DNA from: Aureimonas fodinaquatilis
GTDB taxonomy: Bacteria > Pseudomonadota > Alphaproteobacteria > Rhizobiales > Rhizobiaceae
DNA length: 64,000 nt
Direction: 5' to 3'
Assembly (NCBI RefSeq): GCF_008369445.1
Contig: NZ_VTWH01000005.1
Location: forward strand, 62,001 to 126,000
Shown: in pieces, positions 36,898 to 46,299 of the stretch
Position numbering within the stretch: position 1 is the stretch's first letter
How the letters are laid out: each line of letters starts with the position of its first letter
Program-made: the position numbers and the translations under genes
Notes under the pieces: model-generated
Databases searched by the model: none
The model's input: only the letters and a program-made list of their open reading frames with translations
What the model was told of the DNA's origin: nothing

Positions 36898-37023
36898 TGG
36901 TGTCCTACATAGCGGGGGTTCTCTTCCAAAAACAAGAAAAGTTCTCATCTAACACTTCAGTTAGAATCGTTTGAGAGAAGCGCGGGGCATACCCGCCGCC
37001 CAAACGACACGGGAGGTATGGCC

Positions 37024-40000
37024 ATGGCCGATACAGGAGAACTCGACCGTAAATATTCTGCCACCGATGGGCAGGTGTTTATGAGCGGCACACAGGCGCT
37101 TGTGCGCTTGCCATTGGTGCAGATGCGGCGGGATCGGGCGGCAGGGCTGAACACCGGTGCCTTCATTTCGGGTTACCGCGGATCTCCTTTGGGTGGCTAT
37201 GACCAGCAATTGTTCAAAAGCCGCTCAGTATTGGCCAGCGAAGGCGTGGTGTTCCAGCCCGGCATCAATGAAGACCTGGCAGCCACCGCCGTTTGGGGTT
37301 CGCAGCAGGCTGGCGTTTCGCCAGGCTTCAAAAAAGACGGTGTCGTGGGCATCTGGTACGGCAAGGGGCCGGGCGTGGACCGGTCCGGAGACGTGTTCAA
37401 GCATGCCAATGCGGCCGGGTCTGCGCGCCATGGCGGTGTGCTGGCCATTGCGGGTGATGATCACGGTGCCAAATCTTCCACCGTTCCGCATCAGTCCGAC
37501 CACGCTTTCATGGCGGCGGTCATGCCAATGCTCTACCCTTCCTCCATTCACGAATTTGTCGAGTTTGGTCTCGCCGGAATCGCCATGTCGCGCTATTCAG
37601 GCTGCTGGGTCGGCATGAAGGTGATTGCCGACACGGTGGAAACCACAGCGTCGGTGGACCTTTCCGGCGAACAGAGACAATTTGTCATTCCGACCGATTT
37701 TGAATTGCCGGCCGATGGGCTGAACCTGCGTGTTCCGGATGACCGGTGGATGCAGGACAACCGGCTGCAAACCTATAAGGCATATGCTGCGATTGCCTTT
37801 GCCCGCGCCAACCGGCTGGACCGCGTAACGCTTGATTCCGACAATGCGCGTCTTGGCATTATTGCCTCAGGCAAGGCCTATGAAGACGTGCGTCAGGCGC
37901 TGCGTGAACTGGGCGTGGATGAAGATACGGCGCATCGTGCCCGGCTGCGGCTTTACAAGGTTGGTATGCCCTGGCCGCTGGAGCCCGCGGGCGTTCGTGA
38001 ATTTTCTGTCGGGCTTGAGGAAATTCTCGTCATTGAAGAGCGGCGGGAAATCATTGAAAACCAGATCAAGCAGCAGTTGTTCAACTGGCGCGCGGATGTG
38101 CGCCCGCGGATCATTGGCAAATTTGATCACCATGACAAGCCGGTCCTTTCGCTGGCGGAGGAACTGTCTGTTGCCACTGCGGCCATTGTTATTGGCGAGC
38201 GCATACTGGCCATGGGCGATCTGGATGCGGAGCACCGCGATTACATCGAACGTCGGATACAGCATTTCAAAGCAAGGCGTGATGCGTCGCGCCAAACCGT
38301 GCCGCCATTGACGCGCACGCCGTTCTACTGCTCCGGCTGCCCGCACAATTCCTCCACCAAGGTTCCGGAAGGTTCCCGCGGTCTGGCCGGAATTGGTTGC
38401 CATTTCATGGTGACCTGGATGGGCCGTTCGTCGGAAACATTTTCGCAAATGGGTGGCGAGGGTGTTGCATGGGCGGGTATTGCTCCCTTCACCGATGAAA
38501 AGCACGTCTTCGTCAATCTGGGCGATGGCACCTATTTCCATTCCGGTATTCTGGCGGTGCGTCAGGCCGTGGCAGCCGGTGTCAACGCAACCTACAAAGT
38601 GCTGTACAACGACGCTGTCGCCATGACCGGGGGACAGGAGGTCGACGGCAATCTTGACCCGGTCAAAATCACTCATCAGCTCTATCAGGAAGGTGTTTCG
38701 CCCATAGTTCTGGTGTCGGAACAGCCACACACCTACGCCACGGCGCAGCTTCCTGCCGGCACACAGATACGTCACCGGGATGAAGTTGAAGCGGTGATGC
38801 GCGAAATTCGCGAGCAGCCGGGAGTTTCGGCCATTGTTTACGACCAGACCTGCGCGGCGGAAAAGCGCCGCCGCCGCAAGCGCGGTTTGATGCCCGATCC
38901 GGATACACGAGTGCTGATCAATCCGGCAGTGTGCGAAGGTTGCGGCGATTGTTCTGTTCAGTCCAACTGCATGTCGGTGGAACCACTTGAGACGGATTGG
39001 GGTCGCAAGCGGCAGATCAATCAAAGCTCGTGCAACAAGGACTATTCCTGCGTCAAAGGCTTCTGCCCATCTTTCGTTACGCTGGATGGCGCCAAACCGA
39101 AAAAGCGCAATGCGCGCGGACAGCTTGATCTTTCGGCAGTGCCGGAGCCCTTGGTGCCGGAACTGACTGGAGCCTACAACATCGCCATTACCGGGGTAGG
39201 CGGCACGGGTGTGCTGACCATTGGCGCGATTCTGGGCATGGCCGCGCATCTGGATGGCAAGGCGCCCATGTTGCTCGACATGGCAGGTCTGGCGCAAAAG
39301 GGTGGCGCGGTTCTCAGCCATGTGCGCCTTGGTCCAAAGGCAGAGGACGTTGCCTGCCCGCGCATTGTAACCGGCAGTGCAGATTTGTTGATAGCTGCAG
39401 ATGATGTGGTGGCAGCTTCCAAGGAGAGTTCGAACCTTCTGGCGGTTGACCGCACACGTGCTGTGGTCAACACACATTTGACGCCGGTTGCCCAGTTTGT
39501 CCGCGATCCGGATTTCGATTTCCGCCGAACCCTGGTGGGCAACGCCATTCGCAAATCTGTGTCCAAAGACAGTCACTTCATCAACTTCACCGAGATGGCG
39601 GAAGTTGTTGCCGGTGACGCGATAGCCACAAACATCATGATGCTGGGTTATGCCTGGCAGCAGGGCCTTGTGCCTCTGTCACTCGACTCGATTGTCAAGG
39701 CTATCCGCATCAATGGCGTGGCCATCAATGCCAATCTTGACGCATTCGGCTGGGGCCGACTGGCCGCGGCAGAACCGCAAAAACTGGCAGAAATGGTTGC
39801 CGGCACCCGTGTGCCGCAAGAAAATCTGGCAACAATGAGCACGGAGCGGCTGATTGAAAGCCGCATTCAGTTCCTGACCTCTTATCAGAATGTGGCATTG
39901 GCCAACCGCTATCAGGCCATGGTGGAAAAGGCTGCCAAGGTGGACGAAGCCATCGACGCCCATGGCCGTCTGCTGCGCGCTGTGGCTCAGAACTATGCCA

Positions 40001-40503
40001 AAGTGCTGAGCTACAAGGATGAGTATGAAGTGGCCCGGCTCTATACGGATGGCCGTTTCGCCAAGCTGATTGCCCAGGAATTCACCGGAGTGCGTCGGCT
40101 GAACTTCCATCTGGCGCCGCCAATGCTGACCGGCACCGATTCAAACGGTCGCCCGAAGAAACGCACCTTCGGTCCATGGATCATGCCGGTATTCCGGATG
40201 CTGGCCAAAGCCAAAGGGTTGCGTGGCACCAGGCTGGACATTTTTGGCTACACGCACGAGCGGCGTGGCGAGCGGGCGGCAATCACTCGATTTGAAGGTG
40301 ATTGCGCCAGAGTTTTCGATGCGATCCATTCCGGCAACAAGGAAATTGCGGTTGAGCTTTTGAATCTTCCGGATCAGGTGCGTGGATTTGGCCCGGTGAA
40401 GGAAACCAAGCTCGCAGATGCCTTGAAGCGACGTGATGAATTGTTGCGGCTGTTTTCGGACGCTAAGGTCGTCGCTGAAAAACCATTGCTACCGGCGCAA
40501 TAG
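37024..40503 (+). CDS. Indolepyruvate ferredoxin oxidoreductase, fused alpha-beta (IorAB)
   Basis: 1159 aa. The N-terminal alpha half contains pyrimidine and TPP domains (FISGYRGSPLGGYD; GDGTYFHSG, then NDAVAMTGGQ), followed by a Cys-rich iron-sulphur segment (CEGCGDCSVQSNC, CVKGFCPS). The C-terminal beta (gamma-type) domain begins near NIAITGVGGTGVLTIG. It oxidatively decarboxylates arylpyruvates to aryl-acetyl-CoA with ferredoxin, in aromatic amino acid breakdown. ATG 37024 lies 7 nt from GGAGG, better than ATG 37018, which lies 1 nt from it. A perfect 13-bp hairpin follows the stop. Confidence 0.95.
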   Translation: MADTGELDRKYSATDGQVFMSGTQALVRLPLVQMRRDRAAGLNTGAFISGYRGSPLGGYDQQLFKSRSVLASEGVVFQPGINEDLAATAVWGSQQAGVSPGFKKDGVVGIWYGKGPGVDRSGDVFKHANAAGSARHGGVLAIAGDDHGAKSSTVPHQSDHAFMAAVMPMLYPSSIHEFVEFGLAGIAMSRYSGCWVGMKVIADTVETTASVDLSGEQRQFVIPTDFELPADGLNLRVPDDRWMQDNRLQTYKAYAAIAFARANRLDRVTLDSDNARLGIIASGKAYEDVRQALRELGVDEDTAHRARLRLYKVGMPWPLEPAGVREFSVGLEEILVIEERREIIENQIKQQLFNWRADVRPRIIGKFDHHDKPVLSLAEELSVATAAIVIGERILAMGDLDAEHRDYIERRIQHFKARRDASRQTVPPLTRTPFYCSGCPHNSSTKVPEGSRGLAGIGCHFMVTWMGRSSETFSQMGGEGVAWAGIAPFTDEKHVFVNLGDGTYFHSGILAVRQAVAAGVNATYKVLYNDAVAMTGGQEVDGNLDPVKITHQLYQEGVSPIVLVSEQPHTYATAQLPAGTQIRHRDEVEAVMREIREQPGVSAIVYDQTCAAEKRRRRKRGLMPDPDTRVLINPAVCEGCGDCSVQSNCMSVEPLETDWGRKRQINQSSCNKDYSCVKGFCPSFVTLDGAKPKKRNARGQLDLSAVPEPLVPELTGAYNIAITGVGGTGVLTIGAILGMAAHLDGKAPMLLDMAGLAQKGGAVLSHVRLGPKAEDVACPRIVTGSADLLIAADDVVAASKESSNLLAVDRTRAVVNTHLTPVAQFVRDPDFDFRRTLVGNAIRKSVSKDSHFINFTEMAEVVAGDAIATNIMMLGYAWQQGLVPLSLDSIVKAIRINGVAINANLDAFGWGRLAAAEPQKLAEMVAGTRVPQENLATMSTERLIESRIQFLTSYQNVALANRYQAMVEKAAKVDEAIDAHGRLLRAVAQNYAKVLSYKDEYEVARLYTDGRFAKLIAQEFTGVRRLNFHLAPPMLTGTDSNGRPKKRTFGPWIMPVFRMLAKAKGLRGTRLDIFGYTHERRGERAAITRFEGDCARVFDAIHSGNKEIAVELLNLPDQVRGFGPVKETKLADALKRRDELLRLFSDAKVVAEKPLLPAQ

Positions 40504-40513
40504 ACCGGACACA

Positions 40514-40547
40514 GTGCTGGAGCATTTGTTGAAGAATGCTCCAGCAC
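40514..40547. terminator. 13-bp hairpin after the oxidoreductase gene
   Basis: GTGCTGGAGCATT (40514-40526) pairs perfectly with AATGCTCCAGCAC (40535-40547) around an 8-nt loop, 10 nt after the stop. It lies between convergent genes (MarR ends at 40590), so it may serve both, though there is no strong U-run. Confidence 0.65.
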
Positions 40548-40589
40548 CAAGTCTTTAAACTCTTATGACACGGTTTTTCGAAAGGTCGT

Positions 40590-41024
40590 CTAAGGTTCAA
40601 GACGCAGCAGAATTCGCGCCAGATCCTGCCGGTCGCGCTTTGTCAGTTCCTGAAAACACTCACGGGCGGTGTCCAGTTCAGCCTGTTGCAATTCCGGCAA
40701 TAGCTGGTTTGCGCGGTCCGTGGCGGCAAGCCAGTGCGCACGGCGGTCAGCAGCATCGCCCGATCGCTTGATCAGCGCCTTTGCCTCCATACGCTCCACC
40801 AGACGTGACATACCGCTTCGGCTCATACCCAGCTTTTGCGCCAATGTACTGGGCATGATGCTGCCTGCCTGTGCAATGGCGTGCAGTGCGGTCCACTCAT
40901 TGCCGGAAATATTCAGCGGCAAAAGCTTGTCGTCGAGCGCACGTTCCAGAAAATTTGCAAGGCTTTTAAACCGCAGTTTCAGCGACAGGTCTGATAGCGG
41001 ATCTTGATCTTTATTTTGTGCCAA
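40590..41024 (-). CDS. MarR-family transcriptional regulator
   Basis: About 144 aa. The winged helix is visible as STLAQKLGMSRSGMSRLVERMEAKALIKRSG followed by DRRAHWLAAT, the Asp-Arg wing typical of MarR. There is no ATG near the expected N-terminus; TTG 41024 with AGGA eight nt upstream is the best start, and a TTG at 41072 is the alternative. Target genes are unknown; the nearest upstream locus is the DUF1513/imelysin operon, on the same strand and ending 124 nt before it. Confidence 0.82.
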   Translation of the reverse strand: MAQNKDQDPLSDLSLKLRFKSLANFLERALDDKLLPLNISGNEWTALHAIAQAGSIMPSTLAQKLGMSRSGMSRLVERMEAKALIKRSGDAADRRAHWLAATDRANQLLPELQQAELDTARECFQELTKRDRQDLARILLRLEP

Positions 41025-41148
41025 TGGTTTTGTCCTGAAAGACGCGCATAAGCCTGAATGAAATTTGCACAATATTATTGAATTTAAAAGATCAACTTTT
41101 GGAGGAGCGGAAGCAGGGCGTTTTTCGCTAAGCTATTGAAACATTTAC

Positions 41149-42228
41149 TTAAAGACGCACCAGATGCTGATCCCAGGCCAAAGGGCTGATTGTTTGCGCA
41201 AGCAGTCCGCCATAGCTGGAAGCCGCAATTGTGCCGGTTGCGGGTGCCACGCCTGCGGCATCCTGTATCTTGCGTTGACCAATGATCGCGCCAGTCCGGC
41301 TGTTGAGCAGAAGCAGAGTTCCGCCTTTTGGCGAAGCGAGTCCGACGATATTTTCGCGCCGGTTGACAGCGATGGCCCCGATATAATGCCCCAGCGCTTC
41401 GGTTACCGGCTCAGGCAGGTCGATAAATTGAATATCATCGCCTTCGGCAAAATAGCCGGTCAGCGGTGGATGATCATTGCGTGACCCTTCATACTGACAC
41501 GCAAACCAGATACGGCCCTTGTCTGCCAGATCAATATGGCGGGTTGAAAGGCGGGAAAGGGCAGGGGGCAGGCTGTGCTTCTGCACCAGAGCGCCACTCT
41601 GCGCATCCACCAACACAAGCGATGGTTGCATTTCGTCAAGATTCAGCTTGGTGCGACCGAAATCGGGATGCGTGGCAATGCCACCATTGGCGATAATCAG
41701 TCGTGTGCCGTCATCGCTCACGCTCATATCATGTGTGCCAATACCATAGGCATCAAGCTCGCCAATCCGCGCAAAGTCATTGCGCGCATCGTATACTCCG
41801 ATAACGCCGCGATTTTCTGCAAAGTGGTTTTCACTGGCGTAGAGCAAGTGGCCATCAGGCGAAAACTTGCCATGGCCATAAAAATGGCGCTCCGGTGGAG
41901 TGTGGATAATGGTGACTGGCTTTGCGAGCACCGCATCAAAAATCATTGCAAAGGTGCCAGGGCGCCGGGCAAAGGCTGCACAGCGGCCGGTGGCCTGACA
42001 CGTTGCAAGACCATGAGCACGGGCCGGAAGCGCAATCCGTGCAACGATTTCACCACGCTCGGTTGCGGTTGCAATGCCGTAGGAGCCATCGGGAGCGCGA
42101 AATCCTGCCGCATACACTGCGTCAGCGCGAGTCAGCGCCATTAATTGCCTGTCGGGCAAAGCAGACAAAAAGGCCGCGCCAGCAGCAGCCATGAAACTGC
42201 GCCGGTCAATGAGCGCGCTTCGGGCCAA
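41149..42228 (-). CDS. DUF1513 Tat-exported beta-propeller-like protein
   Basis: 359 aa. The N-terminus DRRSFMAAAGAAFLSALP is a twin-arginine signal, so export of a folded, possibly metal-carrying protein is expected. The body has WD/YVTN-like beta repeats (FSPDGHLLYASENHF, VSDDGTRLIIANGG). The start is TTG 42228 with GGAG six to seven nt upstream, inside the end of the imelysin gene, so translation is coupled. Last of a four-gene operon with imelysins and a di-haem protein; DUF1513 genes often accompany imelysins. Function unproven. Confidence 0.82.
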   Translation of the reverse strand: MARSALIDRRSFMAAAGAAFLSALPDRQLMALTRADAVYAAGFRAPDGSYGIATATERGEIVARIALPARAHGLATCQATGRCAAFARRPGTFAMIFDAVLAKPVTIIHTPPERHFYGHGKFSPDGHLLYASENHFAENRGVIGVYDARNDFARIGELDAYGIGTHDMSVSDDGTRLIIANGGIATHPDFGRTKLNLDEMQPSLVLVDAQSGALVQKHSLPPALSRLSTRHIDLADKGRIWFACQYEGSRNDHPPLTGYFAEGDDIQFIDLPEPVTEALGHYIGAIAVNRRENIVGLASPKGGTLLLLNSRTGAIIGQRKIQDAAGVAPATGTIAASSYGGLLAQTISPLAWDQHLVRL

Positions 42229-42231
42229 GTG

Positions 42232-43326
42232 TCAGTCTCCGTCCGAGAAAGAGAATCCGGCGGCAAGGCCAATTGCGCCACCAAACTCGTCGTTAAACCG
42301 CAGGATCAGGTCTTTGGAGCTCAGCAGAAGATAATCCAGTTTGCCGCGCTGGGCGCTGTCTGCCAGCGCTGTCTCAATGTCCGGGTTCAGCGTGGTGATG
42401 GTATTCTGCATTGCATTGATGAGAAAGTGGATGGAGTCACGGGTGCCCAATGAATCATTCGGCACCAGATCGGCCATTCTCGAACTGTCATAAAGTGCCT
42501 GCAGGCCGGCCAGGTTGCCACTGAGCATGACCCATGTATTGCCGCTGCGCCAGAACAGCGCCTGTTTGGGGAAGGCCGTTCTGTCCGGCCCGCGATAAAA
42601 ACTTTCAATTCGCTGGTCTCTTGCGGCCTCCGCTCCATGCACAAGAACGCCCAAAAGCGCGGTCATTGCCTCTTGCGCGTTGCGAAATTCCGGATTTTGC
42701 TGCCCGGGAGTTTTCCAGTCCCTGGCAATACCGTCCGGGTCATCCCAGGCGTCTGACAACTCATGAGCTATATCGTGAATATTCCGGGCAATGGCCGCGC
42801 CATACTGGCAGCGAAAACCAGCCGGAGGCTGCGCAAGTTCATCTGCCCCGGTGCCATAGAGCAGAAACTCCAGAGCGCCCAGGCCCTGCACAGCCACACT
42901 TTTACCGGCCAGCCCTTCCACAGTGGTCGCGGCAGGGTCCGGCTTGGCCAAAAGGCCCTGCACCTGCTTCAAACCAATGCTTTTGCGGTCCGGATAATAC
43001 AGGATTCGCTCGAAGCGATGCCCCTCAATGGCGGGCCCCACTCGAAGAATTTCAATCTGTGACCATGTGCCGATGGTGGTTTTAAAAGCGTCCCGCGCCT
43101 GTGCAAGATTGCCTTGTGATGGCGCCGAGCACAGATTTCGCATGGCCTCATCCAGCACTGCACTGGCCTGAAAAAAATTTCTGTAACCGGGTCGGATAAA
43201 ATCATCCACCGCCCTTTCCATCACCGCAACAATGGCCGCGTCGTTCGGAGTTGAGACGGGCTGTTCCTGTGCAATGGCCGTGCCATGCCAGAAAAAGGCG
43301 AGAAGCAGGAGGACGACGCGCATCAT
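42232..43326 (-). CDS. Imelysin family (M75) protein, divergent second copy
   Basis: 364 aa with a signal peptide (cleavage near AIA-QE, residue 19/20). The two-fold helical imelysin layout is recognisable: GPAIEGHRFERILYYPDRK, the GLGALEFLLYG block and a C-terminal helix pair. In the first imelysin of this operon the block reads GYHAIEFLLWG with an intact HxxE (His178/Glu181); here the His is replaced by Gly150 while Glu153 stays. It overlaps the di-haem gene by four bases (ATGA). Predicted periplasmic, iron-related; not a protease by sequence. Confidence 0.82.
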   Translation of the reverse strand: MMRVVLLLLAFFWHGTAIAQEQPVSTPNDAAIVAVMERAVDDFIRPGYRNFFQASAVLDEAMRNLCSAPSQGNLAQARDAFKTTIGTWSQIEILRVGPAIEGHRFERILYYPDRKSIGLKQVQGLLAKPDPAATTVEGLAGKSVAVQGLGALEFLLYGTGADELAQPPAGFRCQYGAAIARNIHDIAHELSDAWDDPDGIARDWKTPGQQNPEFRNAQEAMTALLGVLVHGAEAARDQRIESFYRGPDRTAFPKQALFWRSGNTWVMLSGNLAGLQALYDSSRMADLVPNDSLGTRDSIHFLINAMQNTITTLNPDIETALADSAQRGKLDYLLLSSKDLILRFNDEFGGAIGLAAGFSFSDGD

Positions 43327-44906
43327 AGCGACTCCAGAAAGCGGATCAGGGCTTCACGCTCCTGCCGAACCATTTGCGCAAAATTGTTGCGGGCTGCCTC
43401 TGCCTCACCGCCATGCCAAAGTATGGCCTCGGTCAGATTTCTCGCCCGGCCATCATGCAGAAAAAACGTGTGATTGTTCACCGTTTCCGTCAAGCCAATT
43501 CCCCATAGCGGTGGTGTGCGCCACTCACGCCCGTTGGCAACGCCCACCGGCTGGCCATCGGCCAGATCTTCACCCATGTCATGCAGCAGAAAATCGGAAT
43601 AAGGCCAGATCAACTGGAACGACTGCGCCTTGTTGGCGGCATCACGCCTTGTTACGAATTTTGGCTGATGGCACGAGGTGCAACCTGCCTGGTAAAACAG
43701 TTCCTTGCCTTGCAGAACCTGCGGATTGTCCACATCGCGCCGTGCCGGCACAGCCAGATTTTCCGAGTAGAAGCTGATAAGGTCCATGACCGGGTCAGGC
43801 GCTTCCGTGTCGCCGAGCCGCGCCTGCACACCGTTAGGCCGCGTCAGGCAGTCGGTCTGCGCGGCTGTGCAATCCCCGTAATGGCGCGGCACGTCCGGGC
43901 TGGAAATTCCAATGTCTCCCGCCAGCGCGCTGGAGCTTTGATCACGCACATTGGCATTCTGTGCTTTCCAGCCAAACCGGCCCAGCGCCAGTTCTCCGGT
44001 CCTGTGATCGCGGACAATGGCCGCTTTGCCGGAAATACCATCCTGATCCGCATCTTCCGGGTCAGCAAGCGCCAGAATGTCGGCTTCGTGTATGGCCTCT
44101 ATCAGGCCCATGCCAATCATCGGATTGGCAATGCGGGGGGAAAATGTCGTATCGGGATGCAGCGGGCCATAGTTCAGCCCGGTGATGCTGTATGCAGGAT
44201 GCCGCAACGAAACGATCTCACCGTCCGCCAGTTCGAAAGGCCTTTCCTCATAGGAAATTGCCATGCGCCCTTCGCCAGCCAATCCAGCAACTGCCAGGTC
44301 CTGCAGTTGCTCCCCGTAAACCGGATCGGGAAAATTAAGTTGCAGATAGTCGGCCAGAGCCTGTTCTTCCTCAGGTGTGGCAGCGGGGCGCGCCAGTCGC
44401 AGAAACATGGACGTTGCATCGGCGGAATTTTCTGGAGGATGGCCGCGCCCGTCCTTCAAATGGCAGCTTTGGCAGGCGCGCGCATTGAACAGTGGGCCCA
44501 GCCCGTCAGACGCCTGAGTGGATGAGGGGGATGACACCCAGAACTTACGGAAAAGCGCATTGCCAAGTTTGAATTGTTCTTCCTCGGCAAAAGTAATGTT
44601 GGCTGAAGGATGCGAAAACGCATCGCCATTGACGATGGCGGTGCTGGTTGCAGCACCGCCTTGCATGGCTTCAAAACGCTCGGTCGTGGAAAAATCGCTC
44701 GCGGGTCGGACAATTTTCTCAACCCGCGCCTTATCCTTCGGGTTCAGGTCTGTTCTGCCTGAAACTGCCAGTACATCCTCACATTTGTGATCGCTCCGGC
44801 AAGCAACTGCAGGAAATGGCTCGGAATCTTCGGCTTTGACCAAAGTGGGACAGAGCAAAAAGGCGCCGAAAAAACAAGGCGCCAGAATCAGCGTTTTTAT
44901 CTGCAT
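43323..44906 (-). CDS. Di-haem DUF1111 cytochrome (thiol oxidoreductase-like)
   Basis: 527 aa with a signal peptide (about residues 1-25). Two c-type haem sites CQSCH (145-149) and CTSCH (409-413) flank a long central region with an Asp-rich DPEDADQDG loop (about 282-290) that may bind calcium. The C-terminal TPPLWGIGLTETVNNHTFFLHDGRARNLTEAI block is the DUF1111 / di-haem peroxidase-like signature. Predicted periplasmic redox protein. It lies between two imelysins; a role in oxidising or reducing iron for uptake is inference. A hairpin sits just before its start. Confidence 0.88.
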   Translation of the reverse strand: MQIKTLILAPCFFGAFLLCPTLVKAEDSEPFPAVACRSDHKCEDVLAVSGRTDLNPKDKARVEKIVRPASDFSTTERFEAMQGGAATSTAIVNGDAFSHPSANITFAEEEQFKLGNALFRKFWVSSPSSTQASDGLGPLFNARACQSCHLKDGRGHPPENSADATSMFLRLARPAATPEEEQALADYLQLNFPDPVYGEQLQDLAVAGLAGEGRMAISYEERPFELADGEIVSLRHPAYSITGLNYGPLHPDTTFSPRIANPMIGMGLIEAIHEADILALADPEDADQDGISGKAAIVRDHRTGELALGRFGWKAQNANVRDQSSSALAGDIGISSPDVPRHYGDCTAAQTDCLTRPNGVQARLGDTEAPDPVMDLISFYSENLAVPARRDVDNPQVLQGKELFYQAGCTSCHQPKFVTRRDAANKAQSFQLIWPYSDFLLHDMGEDLADGQPVGVANGREWRTPPLWGIGLTETVNNHTFFLHDGRARNLTEAILWHGGEAEAARNNFAQMVRQEREALIRFLESL

Positions 44907-44913
44907 TACAGAT

Positions 44914-44939
44914 GAGCCGCAGCTCTTGCGCTGCGGCTC
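44914..44939. other. Intercistronic 10-bp hairpin upstream of the di-haem gene
   Basis: GAGCCGCAGC (44914-44923) and GCTGCGGCTC (44930-44939) form a perfect stem with a 6-nt loop in the 40-nt space between the imelysin stop and the di-haem ATG. It ends 8 nt from that ATG and no U-run follows. It probably protects the upstream message or lowers initiation on the downstream gene. Confidence 0.55.
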
Positions 44940-44946
44940 TCCTTTT

Positions 44947-46224
44947 CTATTCGAACACTGCGTTCGGATTGTCGAGACTGTCAGAGCCTTCGATTGAGAT
45001 TGCGCCGATATTCAACGCCGCCACCACGCGCTCAATTGTTCTGGTCTGGTCAATCAGCCCGTCAATGGCGGCCTGCACGGCTGCGTTGCCCGCTTCATTG
45101 CCTTCGCCAATCTGCTGATCATAGGCTTCACCTGCTTCCGCACGGGCAACAACAGCGCTCATTGCCGTATCGGTCACATCCAGCTTGCCAAGCATTTCCG
45201 TGTTAAGGTCGGCATCCTTTTCAGCAATCAGGTCGGAAAGGGATGGGCCGGAAAGCTTCGTACCATCAACGCGCGTGTAATCGCCCGTATAGGCGGATGC
45301 GATGCCAACCGCGTCGTAAAAATGCGAATTGTGCGTGTTGTCAGAAAAGCAGTCATGCTCTTCTTCCGGATCGTGAAGAAGGAGGCCAAGCTTCATCCGC
45401 TCACCGGCCAGTTCGCCATAGGACAGCGAGCCCATGCCGGTTACAATAGCGGTCAGGCCAGCAGCGGGGTCAGAAACAACAGCTTGTGTCGCCGCGCCAT
45501 CGGCCTGCCAATTCGCCACCATCTCTTCCAGATCGGCAATCAGCAGTTCCGAAGCCGCCTTCAGGTAGGCAGCGCGCCGCTCGCAATTGCCATTCGTGCA
45601 GTTGGCCGTGTCAAAATCGGTGTATGGCCGGTCGCCCGCGCCCGCCTCGGTGCCGTTCAGATCCTGCCCCCAGAGCAGGAATTCAATGGCGTGGTAGCCA
45701 GTCGTCACATTGGCCTCAACCTCGCCAGCCTCCTGCAGACTTTCCAGCAGGGCAGGGCTGATGTCGGAAAAGTCGAGATCCTGCCCGTTGATGCTCAGCT
45801 TTGGATTGGCAATGACATTGGCGACATAAAACTCGTTGCTGTCGCTTTGCGTGCCGTAAGAGGCATCAACATAGTCGATCAGCCCTTCATCCAGCGGCCA
45901 TGCATTCACGCGGCCTTCCCACTCATCCACAATGACATTGCCAAAACGGTAAACTTCCGTCTGCTGATATGGCACGCGGGCCGCTATCCACGCGGTACGA
46001 GCCGCTGCAAGTGTCTGTGCGCTGGGTGTGGCGATCAAGGCGTCAATTGCCTGATCAAGTGTTTTGGCCGTTGTCAGCGAGTCCTGATATTTGGCCAGAG
46101 CGAGCGCCGCATAATGCTCAACCACGGCCTGCGGCTGAGTTTGCGCCGCTGCTGGCAGGACGCCAAGCGCGGTTGTCGCGGTGAAAAGCGCCAGACAGGC
46201 ACCAATGACGGACTTGCGTACCAT
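44947..46224 (-). CDS. Imelysin family (M75, IrpA-like) iron-regulated protein
   Basis: 425 aa, signal peptide to about AAA-QT (residue 27/28). The conserved GYHAIEFLLWGQD block carries HxxE (His178, Glu181), and GERMKLGLLLHDPEEEHDCFSDNTHNSHF is the second conserved imelysin block. Such proteins are outer-envelope or periplasmic and iron-regulated in cyanobacteria and alphaproteobacteria. I chose ATG 46224 with AGGAG seven nt upstream; an ATG five codons earlier lacks a ribosome site. First gene of the operon. Confidence 0.9.
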   Translation of the reverse strand: MVRKSVIGACLALFTATTALGVLPAAAQTQPQAVVEHYAALALAKYQDSLTTAKTLDQAIDALIATPSAQTLAAARTAWIAARVPYQQTEVYRFGNVIVDEWEGRVNAWPLDEGLIDYVDASYGTQSDSNEFYVANVIANPKLSINGQDLDFSDISPALLESLQEAGEVEANVTTGYHAIEFLLWGQDLNGTEAGAGDRPYTDFDTANCTNGNCERRAAYLKAASELLIADLEEMVANWQADGAATQAVVSDPAAGLTAIVTGMGSLSYGELAGERMKLGLLLHDPEEEHDCFSDNTHNSHFYDAVGIASAYTGDYTRVDGTKLSGPSLSDLIAEKDADLNTEMLGKLDVTDTAMSAVVARAEAGEAYDQQIGEGNEAGNAAVQAAIDGLIDQTRTIERVVAALNIGAISIEGSDSLDNPNAVFE

Positions 46225-46270
46225 TTTCAATCTCCTCATGCCGCTTCATCAAGGCTGAAAGCTGCATAGG

Positions 46271-46299
46271 CTAATGGCTCAAACATATTGTTGTGTCAA
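46271..46299 (-). promoter_or_regulatory. Candidate sigma-70 promoter of the imelysin operon
   Basis: On the minus strand a perfect -35 TTGACA (46294-46299) is followed after 17 nt by CATTAG (46271-46276). It ends about 45 nt before the operon's first start. AT-rich sequence upstream may hold an iron-regulator site, but I could not assign a RirA, Irr or Fur box by eye. Confidence 0.45.
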
